Part shown: positions 42,120-51,900 of the stretch, in pieces
Layout of the letters: the number at the start of each line of letters is the position of its first letter
Numbering within the stretch: the stretch's first letter is position 1
Assembly: GCA_020249145.1 (NCBI GenBank)
Contig: JADCGF010000005.1
Location: 248,001 to 312,000 of the forward strand
Origin: Roseomonas sp.
Lineage (GTDB): Bacteria > Pseudomonadota > Alphaproteobacteria > Acetobacterales > Acetobacteraceae
Reading direction: 5' to 3'
Length of the DNA: 64,000 bases
Made by a program: the position numbers and the translations under genes
Notes under the pieces: model-generated
What the model was told of the DNA's origin: nothing
The model's database searches: none
The model's input: only the letters and a program-made list of their open reading frames with translations

Positions 42120-43130
42120 TTATTCGGCGCGGATGCCGGCTTCGCGTACGATCCTGCCCCATTCGGCATGCTCGGCGCGTACTCGGCGGGCGAAGTCCTC
42201 CATCGTTCCGCCACCGATCTGCTCTCCCCGCTCTGCGATGCGGTTGCGTGCGTCCTCGTCGCGGCAGGCGATGTTCAACATGGCGTTGATGTGCTGCGCC
42301 AGATCGGTCGGTAGGCCGCGCGGGCCGAACAGGCCGACCCAAGCCCCAGTCTCGAAATTCGGCAGGCCGGATTCTTCGGCTGTCGGAACATTCGGGAATG
42401 CCGAAAGACGTGTACGGGAAGTAACCATAATCGGCCGCAGCCTGCCTTCCTGCACAAAGCCATGCACCAGCGACGGTGCTTCGAATTGGGTTTGATAGCG
42501 GCCAGCGATGAAGTCCGGCAATGCAGGGCCGCTGCCGCGATAATGGATGAAATTGAATACCGGATTCCCAAGCCGGCCGCGCAGTTTTTCCGATATCGCA
42601 TGGGCGATGCCGCCAGCGCTTGTCGTGCCCATGTCTATGCCACGCGGTTGCTGACTGCGCATCCAGGTGACCCATTCCTGGAAATTCCGGGCCGGCACAT
42701 CCGGGTGCACCAGCAATAGCACAGGCGATTGCAGCATCAATCCAATGGGCACGAGGTCCAGAGGATCGAAATTCACGCCCTGCATGGTGTGTGGGTTCAG
42801 CACGAAGGTGCCGATATTGCCGACAGTCAGCGTATAGCCATCCGGGCGGGCGCGCAGCACCTGTTCTACCGCAATATTACCGCCGGCGCCGCCGCGATTT
42901 TCAATCGGCACCGGTTGACCGATGGTGCGGGAAAAGGGCGCCTGCAGCATGCGGGCCGCGAAATCGGTCTGCCCACCGGGCGGGAAGCCAACAATCCAGC
43001 TAACCGGCCGGTCTGGCCAATTGCCGGGGCCGCGTGCCGCCTGGGCGCGCACCAGACTGGGCAGAGCAAGCACGCCACCAGCGGCCAAGCCGAGCGCCGT
43101 GCGACGGTGAAGTGGAATGGAACTTGACAT
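42120..43130 (-). CDS. TTT (Bug) family periplasmic substrate-binding receptor
   Basis: A 336-residue receptor. The signal peptide MSSSIPLHRRTALGLAAGGVLALPSLVRA-Q has a twin-arginine-like RR. The mature part has PVSWIVGFPPGGQTDFAAR, PIENRGGAGGNIAVEQ and FPNVPTAEESGLPNFE. The ATG at 43130 is chosen; the frame to 43172 adds unrelated residues. The gene is isolated, with a decayed receptor on one side and an uncharacterised 470-bp gap on the other. Ligand unknown. Confidence 0.92.
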   Translation of the reverse strand: MSSSIPLHRRTALGLAAGGVLALPSLVRAQAARGPGNWPDRPVSWIVGFPPGGQTDFAARMLQAPFSRTIGQPVPIENRGGAGGNIAVEQVLRARPDGYTLTVGNIGTFVLNPHTMQGVNFDPLDLVPIGLMLQSPVLLLVHPDVPARNFQEWVTWMRSQQPRGIDMGTTSAGGIAHAISEKLRGRLGNPVFNFIHYRGSGPALPDFIAGRYQTQFEAPSLVHGFVQEGRLRPIMVTSRTRLSAFPNVPTAEESGLPNFETGAWVGLFGPRGLPTDLAQHINAMLNIACRDEDARNRIAERGEQIGGGTMEDFARRVRAEHAEWGRIVREAGIRAE

Positions 43131-43599
43131 GTGTTGGACTCCGTTTCCCAGATGGCAGGTTGATCCGACCATTAGGGCCTGAAGCTATGGCAACTTCCGT
43201 GTTGATGCAACGGGATCCCAACCTGTATGGCGCGAGCACCGCCTGAATTGGGCCCCAGCACCTGGATCAGAGGTTGGCGCCCTTGAGGCGAAGGCAGAAT
43301 CCAGCGTCTGCTGGTGCCAGTCATGCTAATCTTTCCAGATCCGAAACTGCCCCCGCGCACCACTAGCCCTTTATCTGGTGGGCCGATTCACGCAGCCATA
43401 CTGAACCGACAGCAGCGATCGGACCACCTGGGTCTTTGACAACTGACGCAAAAAATTTGCGATTCCAGGGAAACCATTCTCTAATCCCAATCACCATTCC
43501 ATAGTCGCTACCCAGGGTGAATAAACTGGGGCAGCCTGTCTCCCGGCCCCAGCAGCGCGCCAGACAATGGCGCACCAATAATCAATGAGGAAGCAAGCC
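43131..43599. other. Intergenic region with no recognised gene
   Basis: About 470 bp between the divergent TTT receptor and aldo/keto reductase genes. A 71-codon open frame on the minus strand (43363-43578) has no family features and no ribosome site. The region should hold promoters for both flanking genes; I see no clear operator or repeat. Confidence 0.5.
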
Positions 43600-44634
43600 A
43601 TGGATCAGATCGCCACACGCCGTATCGGCACCACAGCAGTCAGCGTCTCAGAACTCGGCTTTGGTGCCGCACCCATTGGGGGTTTCCGCGCCACGATCAG
43701 CGAAGCTGAAGCCCAGGCGTTGCTTGAGGCCGCCTGGCGGGGCGGTATGCGCTTCTTCGATACCTCGCCCTTTTATGGTTATGGGCGGAGTGAATTGCGC
43801 CTTGGGCATTTTCTGCGGCAATGCCCGCGAAAGGAATTCATCATCGCCACCAAGATTGGCCGTGTCATGCATCCGCAGCGCCCGGGTGAACAGGCACCGG
43901 CTGACCTGCGCAGCAATGGTCTGCACGGCTTCATCCCAACATTCGACTACAGTTATGATGGTGTCATGCGTTCGCTTGAACAATCCTGCTTTCGGCTTGG
44001 GATTTCGCGCATGGATATCCTATTGGTCCATGACATAGATTTCTGGACCATCCAGGACCGCGCGCTGCTTGACCAGCGTTTTCGCACCTTGATGGATAGC
44101 GGTTATCGCGCGCTTGATGAATTGCGCAGCGCCGGGGTAATTGGCGCCATTGGCTGTGGCTTGAATGAAGCGGATATGTGCCTGCGCTTCGCCCAGGCCG
44201 GCAATTTCGATTGCATGCTGCTGGCCGGACGCTACACCTTGCTTGAACAGGGCGCGCTGGATACCTTTTTGCCTTATGCGGAAGCGAAGAATGTCAGCGT
44301 GATCATTGGCGGGCCCTATAATTCCGGCATCCTGGCGGGTGATGTGCCGGATCATGCCACCCACGATTATAAGGCTGCGCCGCGACACCTGATCGAAAAG
44401 GCGCGCCGTATTGCGGCTGTGTGTCAGCGCCATCATGTGCCTTTGGCAGCGGCGGCGCTGCAATTCCCGCTTGCGCATACGGCTGTAGCGTCGGTGATCC
44501 CCGGCGCCTTATCGGCCCGTGAAGTACAAGAAAATCTTGGCCATTTGCGTCAGCCGATTCCCGCAGCGCTATGGCAGGAATTGCGTGCGGAAGGCTTGCT
44601 TGCGCCGGCAGCACCCATCCCGGATCAAGCGTAA
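43600..44634 (+). CDS. Aldo/keto reductase
   Basis: A 344-residue TIM-barrel NAD(P)H oxidoreductase resembling L-fucose/D-threo-aldose 1-dehydrogenases and pyridoxal 4-dehydrogenase. The opening RRIGTTAVSVSELGFGAAPIGG, catalytic Asp/Tyr in FFDTSPFYGYGRSE, the lysine in IIATKIGRV, and His in ILLVHDID are present. The ATG at 43600 with GAGGA 8 nt upstream is used. It is probably cotranscribed with the two-subunit GMC dehydrogenase that follows, forming a sugar or polyol oxidation unit. Confidence 0.9.
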   Translation: MDQIATRRIGTTAVSVSELGFGAAPIGGFRATISEAEAQALLEAAWRGGMRFFDTSPFYGYGRSELRLGHFLRQCPRKEFIIATKIGRVMHPQRPGEQAPADLRSNGLHGFIPTFDYSYDGVMRSLEQSCFRLGISRMDILLVHDIDFWTIQDRALLDQRFRTLMDSGYRALDELRSAGVIGAIGCGLNEADMCLRFAQAGNFDCMLLAGRYTLLEQGALDTFLPYAEAKNVSVIIGGPYNSGILAGDVPDHATHDYKAAPRHLIEKARRIAAVCQRHHVPLAAAALQFPLAHTAVASVIPGALSAREVQENLGHLRQPIPAALWQELRAEGLLAPAAPIPDQA

Positions 44635-44674
44635 CGAAAGGCCATTGCAGCGATCAGGAAGGGAGAGGAAAGGC

Positions 44675-45127
44675 ATGGACCAAAGGAAGCCTGAACGGCT
44701 AACCGCTGAAGAACGTGATATCTTTCGTCGCCTGATCGGCATCATGATTCCTGCCGATCCCGAAATGGCTTTGCCATCCGCTGATGATCCCCTGATCCTT
44801 GAAGACTGCATTGCGACCCTGGGGCGAGATACTGCCGCCATTCGCATTCTTCTTGCTCAATTGAAACGCTTTGGCTTTCCTGATCTGCCTGCTGATCAGG
44901 CAGAAGCCAAGGCGATGGCGTTGCTCGGCGAGAACCGGACAGAGGTACAGGCGCTCTCCCGCGTTGTGGTCGCTGCCTATTATCGGGATGATCGCGTGAT
45001 GCTGGCCTATGGCCGGGAACCGCGCGCACCTTTTCCCAAGGGCCATGTTCTGCCGCAAGGCGATTGGGCCTTGCTTGATTCTGTCAAGCAGAAAGATCCC
45101 TTCTGGCGTGATGATCGTGGGGCATAG
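44675..45127 (+). CDS. Small subunit of a GMC-type dehydrogenase (gluconate 2-dehydrogenase subunit 3-like)
   Basis: A 150-residue helical protein with the sequence LTAEERDIFRRLIGIMIPADPEM near its start, like the gamma/small subunit of FAD-dependent glucose, sorbitol and gluconate dehydrogenases. Those subunits usually carry a Tat signal that co-exports the catalytic subunit, but none is visible here. The ATG at 44675 has a GGAGAGG-type ribosome site. It ends 3 bp before the GMC oxidoreductase gene, so the two are almost certainly partners. Low sequence conservation makes the family call moderate. Confidence 0.65.
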   Translation: MDQRKPERLTAEERDIFRRLIGIMIPADPEMALPSADDPLILEDCIATLGRDTAAIRILLAQLKRFGFPDLPADQAEAKAMALLGENRTEVQALSRVVVAAYYRDDRVMLAYGREPRAPFPKGHVLPQGDWALLDSVKQKDPFWRDDRGA

Positions 45128-45130
45128 CCA

Positions 45131-46735
45131 ATGAGCCGACATGAAATGGTGGATGTACTGATCATCGGCGCCGGTGCCTCCGGTGCGGCAGTCGCCTGGA
45201 GCCTCGCTGATACGCGCATGCGGATCCTGTGCCTGGAGCAAGGCGATTGGGTGAAATCCAGTGATTATCCGGCGCATGGCCGTGATTGGGAAGCGCGCCG
45301 CTATACGGATTTCGACATTCACCCCAATCGCCGTGCCAGACCTACCGACTACCCGATCAATGAACAAAACTCCGTCATGAAGATCGCGAATTTCAATGGT
45401 GTTGGTGGCGGCACAATTCTTTGGACCGCGCATTTTCCGCGCATGCATCCTTCGGATTTCCGTGTCCGCAGCCTGGATGGTGTCGCGGATGATTGGCCGA
45501 TCAGCTACTGGGATCTTGAACCATTTTTTGATCAGAATGATCATCTTGTGGGTGTTTCTGGCTTGCCGGGCGACCCAGGTGTGCCGCCCCGCCATCCGCC
45601 CATGCCACCGCTGCCGCTTGGGCGCACCGGCACGCTTTATGCAAAGACCATGAACAAGCTTGGTTGGCACTGGTGGCCATCCGATTCCGCGATTGCGTCA
45701 ACGGATTATGATGGGCGCGCCAAATGCATCAATCTTGGCCATTGCACACCAGGTTGCGCACAAGGCGCTAAGGCGAGTGCGGATATCACCTATTGGCCCG
45801 CAGCGCTGCGCGCTGGCGTTGAATTGCGCACACATTGCCGTGTGCGTGAGATTTCATTGAACGCGCAAGGCATGGCGAATGGCGCCATCTATTTCGATGC
45901 TGATGGCAAGGAGCACTTCCAGCCGGCGGAACTGGTGATCCTGGCCTGCAATGGTATTGGCACACCACGCCTTTTGCTGAATTCAGCATCCGCGCGTTTT
46001 CCGCAGGGCCTAGCCAATTCCAGTGGCCTTGTCGGGCGGAATCTTATGCTGCATCCCTGGCCGCAAATCCGTGGCCATGTGGAGGATGAATTGGATGGCG
46101 ATCGCGGGCCAATGAACGTGATCTGGAGCAAGCAGTTCTATGAAACTGATCCTTCGCGTGGCTTCGTGCGCGGCTATACCATGCAATTCGGCCGAACCAC
46201 GGGCCTCGTCAATGAAGCCATCACCAGCGCGGCTGCGGGTACTCTGCCCTGGGGGCGCAATCATCACAAAACCTATCGCGGGCTTGTCAATCGCCGCCTG
46301 ATCATTGGCATTGCTTGTGAGGATCTGCCGGAAGAGCATAATCGCGTCACACTCGACCCGGAATTGAAGGATAGCCACGGCATTCCCGCACCACGGATTG
46401 ATTACACCATCAGCGAAAACACGGCACGCATGATGGAACACGGCATTGGTCGGGCAACCGAAGTGCTTGAAGCCGCAGGCGCGCGCAACATATACACTTC
46501 GCGTACCCTACTGAATAGCCCAGGGCATTTGCTCGGCACTTGCCGCATGGGCAATGATCCGGAAAGGTCAGTGGTGAATGCCTGGGGTCGCAGCCATGAT
46601 GTGAAGAATCTTTTCATTGTGGATGGTAGCATCTGGGTCACCTCCGGCGGGGTGAACCCAACCTCCACCATTCAAGCATTGGCCCTTTATATCGCCGATC
46701 AGATGAAGCGGCGCCTTGGCAATCTTTTTGATTAG
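45131..46735 (+). CDS. GMC family oxidoreductase with a probable [3Fe-4S] motif
   Basis: A 534-residue FAD-dependent alcohol or sugar dehydrogenase. The FAD motif VLIIGAGASGAAVA (residues 9-22), NFNGVGGGTILWTA, and the C-terminal LLGTCRMGNDP and GGVNPTSTIQALA (catalytic Asn region) are present. Cys199-x5-Cys205-x3-Cys209 reproduces the spacing of the [3Fe-4S] ligands in the catalytic subunit of Burkholderia FAD-glucose dehydrogenase. The small subunit is encoded just upstream, but no cytochrome c subunit is adjacent and neither protein has an export signal. The electron acceptor is thus unclear. Confidence 0.88.
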   Translation: MSRHEMVDVLIIGAGASGAAVAWSLADTRMRILCLEQGDWVKSSDYPAHGRDWEARRYTDFDIHPNRRARPTDYPINEQNSVMKIANFNGVGGGTILWTAHFPRMHPSDFRVRSLDGVADDWPISYWDLEPFFDQNDHLVGVSGLPGDPGVPPRHPPMPPLPLGRTGTLYAKTMNKLGWHWWPSDSAIASTDYDGRAKCINLGHCTPGCAQGAKASADITYWPAALRAGVELRTHCRVREISLNAQGMANGAIYFDADGKEHFQPAELVILACNGIGTPRLLLNSASARFPQGLANSSGLVGRNLMLHPWPQIRGHVEDELDGDRGPMNVIWSKQFYETDPSRGFVRGYTMQFGRTTGLVNEAITSAAAGTLPWGRNHHKTYRGLVNRRLIIGIACEDLPEEHNRVTLDPELKDSHGIPAPRIDYTISENTARMMEHGIGRATEVLEAAGARNIYTSRTLLNSPGHLLGTCRMGNDPERSVVNAWGRSHDVKNLFIVDGSIWVTSGGVNPTSTIQALALYIADQMKRRLGNLFD

Positions 46736-46756
46736 GATTGAGCGCTGATGCGCCCT

Positions 46757-47527
46757 TCAAACCGCTGCGCGGCCACCATCAACATAAAGATTGACGCCAT
46801 TGATATAGGCGCCAGCGTCTGAGCATAAAAGCGCCGCCGCACCGCAGAGATCATTCGGATGCCCAAGCCGGCCCGCGGGAATGCGTTCAACCAGCGCGGC
46901 ACCTTCAACCGCCATTTGGGCGCGGTTGCGTGCCGTGAGGATGGCACCAGGCGCCAGGTTATTGACCGTGACACCCTTGCCGCCGAATTGCCGCGCCAGG
47001 TTTCGCATCCAATTCCATTGTGCGGCCTTGGTGCCGGCATAGACCATCATCTTGGGATGGGGCCGCATCTGCTGGACACTTCCTATCGTCAAAACGCGCC
47101 CCCAACCGCGTTCCGCCATGGGGGGTACAAGGATTTGCAAAAGCTCAAGCGGCGTACGCAGATTAACCGCGATCTGCTGATCGAAATGCGCGCGGCTGAT
47201 GTCTTCATAGGCTTCCGGCAATTCGATGGAAGCATTCAGGACAAGGATATCAACCGCTGCCCAGGCAGAAACCGACGCAGCCAAAAGCCGGCCCGCATCA
47301 TCGGCAGCGAAATCCTGGCCAAAGGCGCGCGCAATACCGCCTGCCCCTTCAATCTCTCGCACCACAGCATCAGCATCCGCCGCTTCCTCGGCGGTGCCGG
47401 CGTGATGAATGGCAAGTCTTGCGCCAAGCTCGGCCAGGGTTAGCGCAATGGCGCGGCCAATTTCCCGGCGCGCACCTGTCACGAGTGCGGTGCGGCCTGC
47501 AAGATTGAATTGATCCATGATGCTCAT
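46757..47527 (-). CDS. SDR family oxidoreductase
   Basis: A 256-residue short-chain dehydrogenase. The cofactor loop reads TGARREIGRAI, in which the second glycine of TGxxxGxG is replaced by Glu, a mild oddity. The catalytic serine is in TIGSVQQM and the Tyr/Lys pair in VYAGTKAAQ. The C-terminal YINGVNLYVDGG is standard. The start may be 47527 or 47518. It converges with the GMC gene and is divergent from a TTT receptor, so its substrate may relate to either. Confidence 0.9.
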   Translation of the reverse strand: MSIMDQFNLAGRTALVTGARREIGRAIALTLAELGARLAIHHAGTAEEAADADAVVREIEGAGGIARAFGQDFAADDAGRLLAASVSAWAAVDILVLNASIELPEAYEDISRAHFDQQIAVNLRTPLELLQILVPPMAERGWGRVLTIGSVQQMRPHPKMMVYAGTKAAQWNWMRNLARQFGGKGVTVNNLAPGAILTARNRAQMAVEGAALVERIPAGRLGHPNDLCGAAALLCSDAGAYINGVNLYVDGGRAAV

Positions 47528-47731
47528 CAGTGAAGCCTATAGCAGAAGGTGCATGGCGGCCATACTCAGGCAATGGGGGCTTAGGCGGGAACGGATAGCG
47601 GCAGGAAAAATGCCATCCTCCCCTGAGATGGCCATGCGCGCCTCAGAATAGGCTTCCATTCGCAGCCTGAGTATTGCAGAGTTTCGCAGAGCCGATGATG
47701 CTCCAATTCCTGATCAGGGAGAAACAGGAAC

Positions 47732-48697
47732 ATGTCACGCAATCCCTTCCGGCACTTTGGCCCATTCCTGCTGGCGCTTGCCATGGTTGCAGGGCTTGTC
47801 GCGCCCAGTACGGGGCGGGCGCAATCTGCGGTCGTTATTGTTACCAGCTTTGGTCCAGGTTCCGCCGCCGATATCGTGGCGCGGCTGATCGCTGCCGAAT
47901 TTCAGCCCATGCTTGGGCTACCCGTTGTGGTGAAGAATACCACCGGTGCTGCCGGCACTATCGCCGCCAATGAAGTGGTGCGAGCGCGTCCTGATGGCAT
48001 GACGCTACTTTTCACGCCGGTGGGGCCAATCGCCATCCAGCCAAGCTTCATGCGCAATGCCGGATATCGTGCCACTGACCTTTCGCCCATCTGCATGGTG
48101 AATCGTGCACCGCTGATCATGATGACGCAGCCTGACTCCGGCATGCGGACAGTGGCTGATGTTGTCGCGCGCGCCCGCGCGGCACCGGCCCCCATGCCTT
48201 TTGCCAGCACGGGGCCAGGTACTACGCCACATCTTTCCATGGTCACTTTTGCGCGAATTGCTGGTGTGGCCATGAACCATATCGCCTATCGCGGCCCGGG
48301 CGATGTCATGGTGGCGATGCGGACAAGGGATATCGAGATTTTCAACGACCATCCTTCATCCGTTCGCGCCAATAATCTTCATGCCGTAGCCGTTCTGAAC
48401 CCTGAGCGCGTGCCGGATTTCCCCGATGTGCCGACCATGCGCGAACAGGGCTATGATGTGAATTTCGCCATTTGGCATGGACTTTTCGCGCCAGCCAATA
48501 CGCCACCCGCCATCATTGCGCGTTACGAATCCGCCTGTGAACGGGCGATGGGTTCGCCCGCGATGCGTGAAGGCCATGAACGCATCCAGACACCCATCAC
48601 CTTCCAGAATGCGCGCGACTTTGCCGCAACCGTCACGCGTGACTCGGAATCCTTCCGCCGTATCATTGAGGAGAATAATCTACGGCAGGCGGAATAG
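47732..48697 (+). CDS. TTT (Bug) family periplasmic substrate-binding receptor
   Basis: A 321-residue receptor with a Sec signal peptide (MSRNPFRHFGPFLLALAMVAGLV, cleaved near GRA-Q). Family marks are VTSFGPGSAADIVARLIA, VVVKNTTGAAGTIAANEVVRARPDG and FPDVPTMREQGYDV. An AGGA site precedes the ATG. The conserved asparagine-rich NRPGA loop is replaced by NTTGA, a small departure. No transporter membrane subunits are nearby. It is divergent from the SDR gene by 204 bp. Confidence 0.92.
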   Translation: MSRNPFRHFGPFLLALAMVAGLVAPSTGRAQSAVVIVTSFGPGSAADIVARLIAAEFQPMLGLPVVVKNTTGAAGTIAANEVVRARPDGMTLLFTPVGPIAIQPSFMRNAGYRATDLSPICMVNRAPLIMMTQPDSGMRTVADVVARARAAPAPMPFASTGPGTTPHLSMVTFARIAGVAMNHIAYRGPGDVMVAMRTRDIEIFNDHPSSVRANNLHAVAVLNPERVPDFPDVPTMREQGYDVNFAIWHGLFAPANTPPAIIARYESACERAMGSPAMREGHERIQTPITFQNARDFAATVTRDSESFRRIIEENNLRQAE

Positions 48698-48722
48698 GCC
48701 TTTCCGGACAGGTTGGGATTGG

Positions 48723-48796
48723 GCCGAGTGGAGTTCGAGTTCATGTGCATCTCAGAGAAAATGGGAATGACTGAGTCCTGCCTTGGCCCACTCGGC
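48723..48796. other. Nested inverted repeats after the TTT receptor gene
   Basis: GCCGAGTGG (48723-48731) pairs with CCACTCGGC (48788-48796), enclosing CTCAG (48751-48755) and CTGAG (48771-48775). There is no T run. It may act as a terminator or attenuator between the convergent receptor and dnaE2 genes. A 44-codon open frame follows at about 48826-48960 and is probably a gene remnant without recognisable family. Confidence 0.35.
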
Positions 48797-48965
48797 TCAG
48801 AGTTCATTCAATAAACGGAAAGGAGTATTGGCGTTTTTACGCATTGATGTGATGCTGTTGTCGGAAGATTTCGCGATCTCTTCGCGGCACATGCGCGCCA
48901 AGCGTGAGGTTAGTCGGATTGTGTTTTTGGTTTTGTCAGATGGCCAAGATCAAATCTGATTCTCA

Positions 48966-51900
48966 CTACCGAAAATCCCGGCTCGCGGGTAGCTTCGCCC
49001 GCGGCGGGCGGCGGTTATCCTGTGGGCGCGCCACCTCATCAGCACGGCCCAGCGCGGCGGCGGCCCAAGCGCTGCCGGCTTCGCGCAACAACCCTTCCAG
49101 CAGATCGGAACGATCAACCAGGCGCCGCGCGATCACGTGAATGATCGGCACTTCGGCATGGCGATCCTCTCGCTCCACCCGACCTTCCACTTCCAATAGC
49201 CGCGCGCCGCGCAAGGCTCGGCGGTCCCGCGCCGCGATATCGGTATAGACCACCAGATTGGCGGTGCCGTGTTCATCCTCGATGGTGATGAAAATCACGC
49301 CCTTGGCGGAACCGGGGCGCTGGCGCATCAGCACAAGCCCCGCCAGACGCAACAAGCGCCCGGATTTCCATGCCTGCAAATCGCGCGTGTCACGCAGCCC
49401 TTCGGCGCGGAGTTGCGCGCGGAGCAGCGCCAGCGGGTGCCGCCCCAGCGTCAGGCCGAGTGCCGCGTAATCCTGCACAATATGCTCGCCTTCATGTTCT
49501 GTCGGCAGCAGCGGCGCGGCTTCGGGCAGGATGGGGGCCTCATCGGCCAAAGCAGCGCCCACGCCATCCCGCACAGCAAAAAGCGGCAAATCGCGCGGCG
49601 TGCCCCGCGCCCCGCGCGCGGCCCAGGCGGCATCGCGCCGCGCAACACCGGGGAAGGCATTGGCGGCGGCCAGCGCACCCAAAGTGCCTTGGGAAAGCCC
49701 CGCGCGCCAAGCCAAATCCTCCACACTCACAAAGGGCGCGCCATTGCGCGCGGCGCGGGCCATAAGCAGCGCCTCGGCATCACGCGCAGCCAACCCCGCC
49801 ACCAGCCGCAAGCCAAGCCGTAGCGCCAGGCCGCCGGTGCTTTCAGGCGCTTCTTCCAGGCTGCTATCCCAATCGCTGGCATTCACATCCACCGCGCGCA
49901 CCGCGACGCCGTGTTCCCGCGCATCGCGCATGATTTGCGCCGGCGCGTAAAACCCCATGGGCTGACTGTTCAGCAGTGCACAAGCAAAAGCCGCCGGGTG
50001 ATGGCGCTTCAACCAGGCCGAGGCATAGACCAAATGCGCGAAGCTCGCCGCATGGCTTTCAGGAAAACCATAGCTGCCAAAGCCTTCGATTTGCGCGAAG
50101 ACACGTTCCGCCAAATCCTGCGCGTAACCTCGCCTTGTCATGCCCGCGACCAGCTTTTCCTTATGCCGCGTTACCAAACCCTGTTGGCGGAAGGTGGCCA
50201 TGGCGCGGCGCAATTGATCCGCTTCTTCCGGCGTGAAGCCGGCAGCGACAATCGCAAGCCGCATCGCCTGTTCCTGAAACAACGGCACGCCAAGTGTGCG
50301 CCCCAATACCTGTTTCAATTCATCAGGCGGGCCAAAGGCGGGATCAGGTGCGGGGTATTCCACCGCTTCCAAGCCCTGACGCCGACGCAGATAGGGATGC
50401 ACCATATCGCCCTGAATGGGGCCTGGGCGCACAATCGCCACCTGCACCACCAGATCATAAAAGGCGCGCGGTTTCAGCCGAGGCAGCATATTCATCTGCG
50501 CGCGGCTTTCCACCTGAAACACGCCAACGGAATCAGCGCGCCGCAACATGGCATAGGTTTCCGCACAATCGCGCGGCAGGTTTGCCAGGTTCAAGGCAAG
50601 GCGCCGATGCCGCGCCAGCAAATCAAACCCGCGCCGGAGGCAGGACAGCATCCCAAGCCCCAGCACATCCACCTTCATGATGCCGAGTGCATCAATATCA
50701 TCCTTGTCCCATTCCAAAACGGTGCGGTCTTCCATCGCCGCCTGCGTCACCACCGCCAATTCCGTGAGCTTGCCGCGCGTGATGACAAAGCCGCCGACAT
50801 GGGTTGCGGTATGGCGCGGGAAATCCTGCAATTCCTCGGCGAGTTCCAACGTCATCGCCAAGCGCGGATCGTTGGTGTCAAAACCTTCATCCTCTGCCAA
50901 TTCCGCGAGGCTCATCTCCCGCCCCGGCCCCCAGCCGGCCTTGGCGAGGCGCGCGGTGATGTCCTCGGTCAGCCCCATCGCCTTGCCCACTTCACGAATG
51001 GCGCTGCGCGGGCGATAGCGGATCAGGGTCGCGCAAATTGCCGCGCGGTCGCGGCCATAGCGTTCATAGAGGTGTTGGATCACCTCCTCTCGCCGGTCAT
51101 GTTCAAAATCAATGTCTATATCGGGCGGTTCGCCGCGACTGGCGGAGACAAAACGCTCAAACAGCAGATCATGCTTTTCGGGATCAACGGCGGTGATGCC
51201 AAGCACGTAGCAAACCGTAGAATTCGCCGCCGAACCGCGCCCCTGGCACAGGATACCGCGCGCGCGGGCGAAGCGCATAATCTCATGCACCGTCAGGAAA
51301 TACGGCGCATAGCCAAGATCATTGATCAGGCGCATTTCATGATTGATGCGGGCAGTAATGGCTTCCGGCACCTGCACGGGCCAGCGCGCGGCAATGGCTT
51401 CGGCCACGCGCGCTTCCAGGCTTTGCTGTGCAGTAAGGCCCGGGTCCAGCACTTCATTGGGGTATTCGTAGCGCAAATGATCCAGCGAAAAGCCGCGCGT
51501 GGTCGCCAACACGTCAACACTCGCCTGCAAAGCATCCGGATAGCGCGTGAAAAGCCGCGCCATTTCGGCGGGGGATTTCAAATGGCGTTCCGCATTGGGT
51601 TCAGCCGTCTGGCCCAAGGCATCCACGCTGCAGCGCAGGCGAATGGCGCTCAATACATCCGCGAGCCGCCGCCGCGATGGCACATGGTAACGCACATTAT
51701 TGGTCGCGAGCAGCCGCGCGCCGGTCGCTTCCGCCAGCGCCGCATGGCGGGCGAGTTCCGCCGCGTCGTCGCCCAATAAGGGGCAGGCCACAGCGATCAG
51801 CGGCGGTAAGGCCAGGCGCAGTTCAGACAGGCGACGCAAAGCTGCGGGCGTGACGGGCGGGATGGCGGCCAGCGCCACGCCCTCCGCTGCGGCGCAGAGC

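Noticed and set aside
43363..43578. A 71-codon minus-strand frame in the 43.1-43.6 kb gap
   Set aside because: There is no ribosome site, no similarity that I recognise, and its composition gives no coding signal.
49911..51779. A 622-codon plus-strand open frame inside dnaE2
   Set aside because: It is antisense to a polymerase with clear catalytic motifs. High-GC codon bias keeps the opposite frame open.
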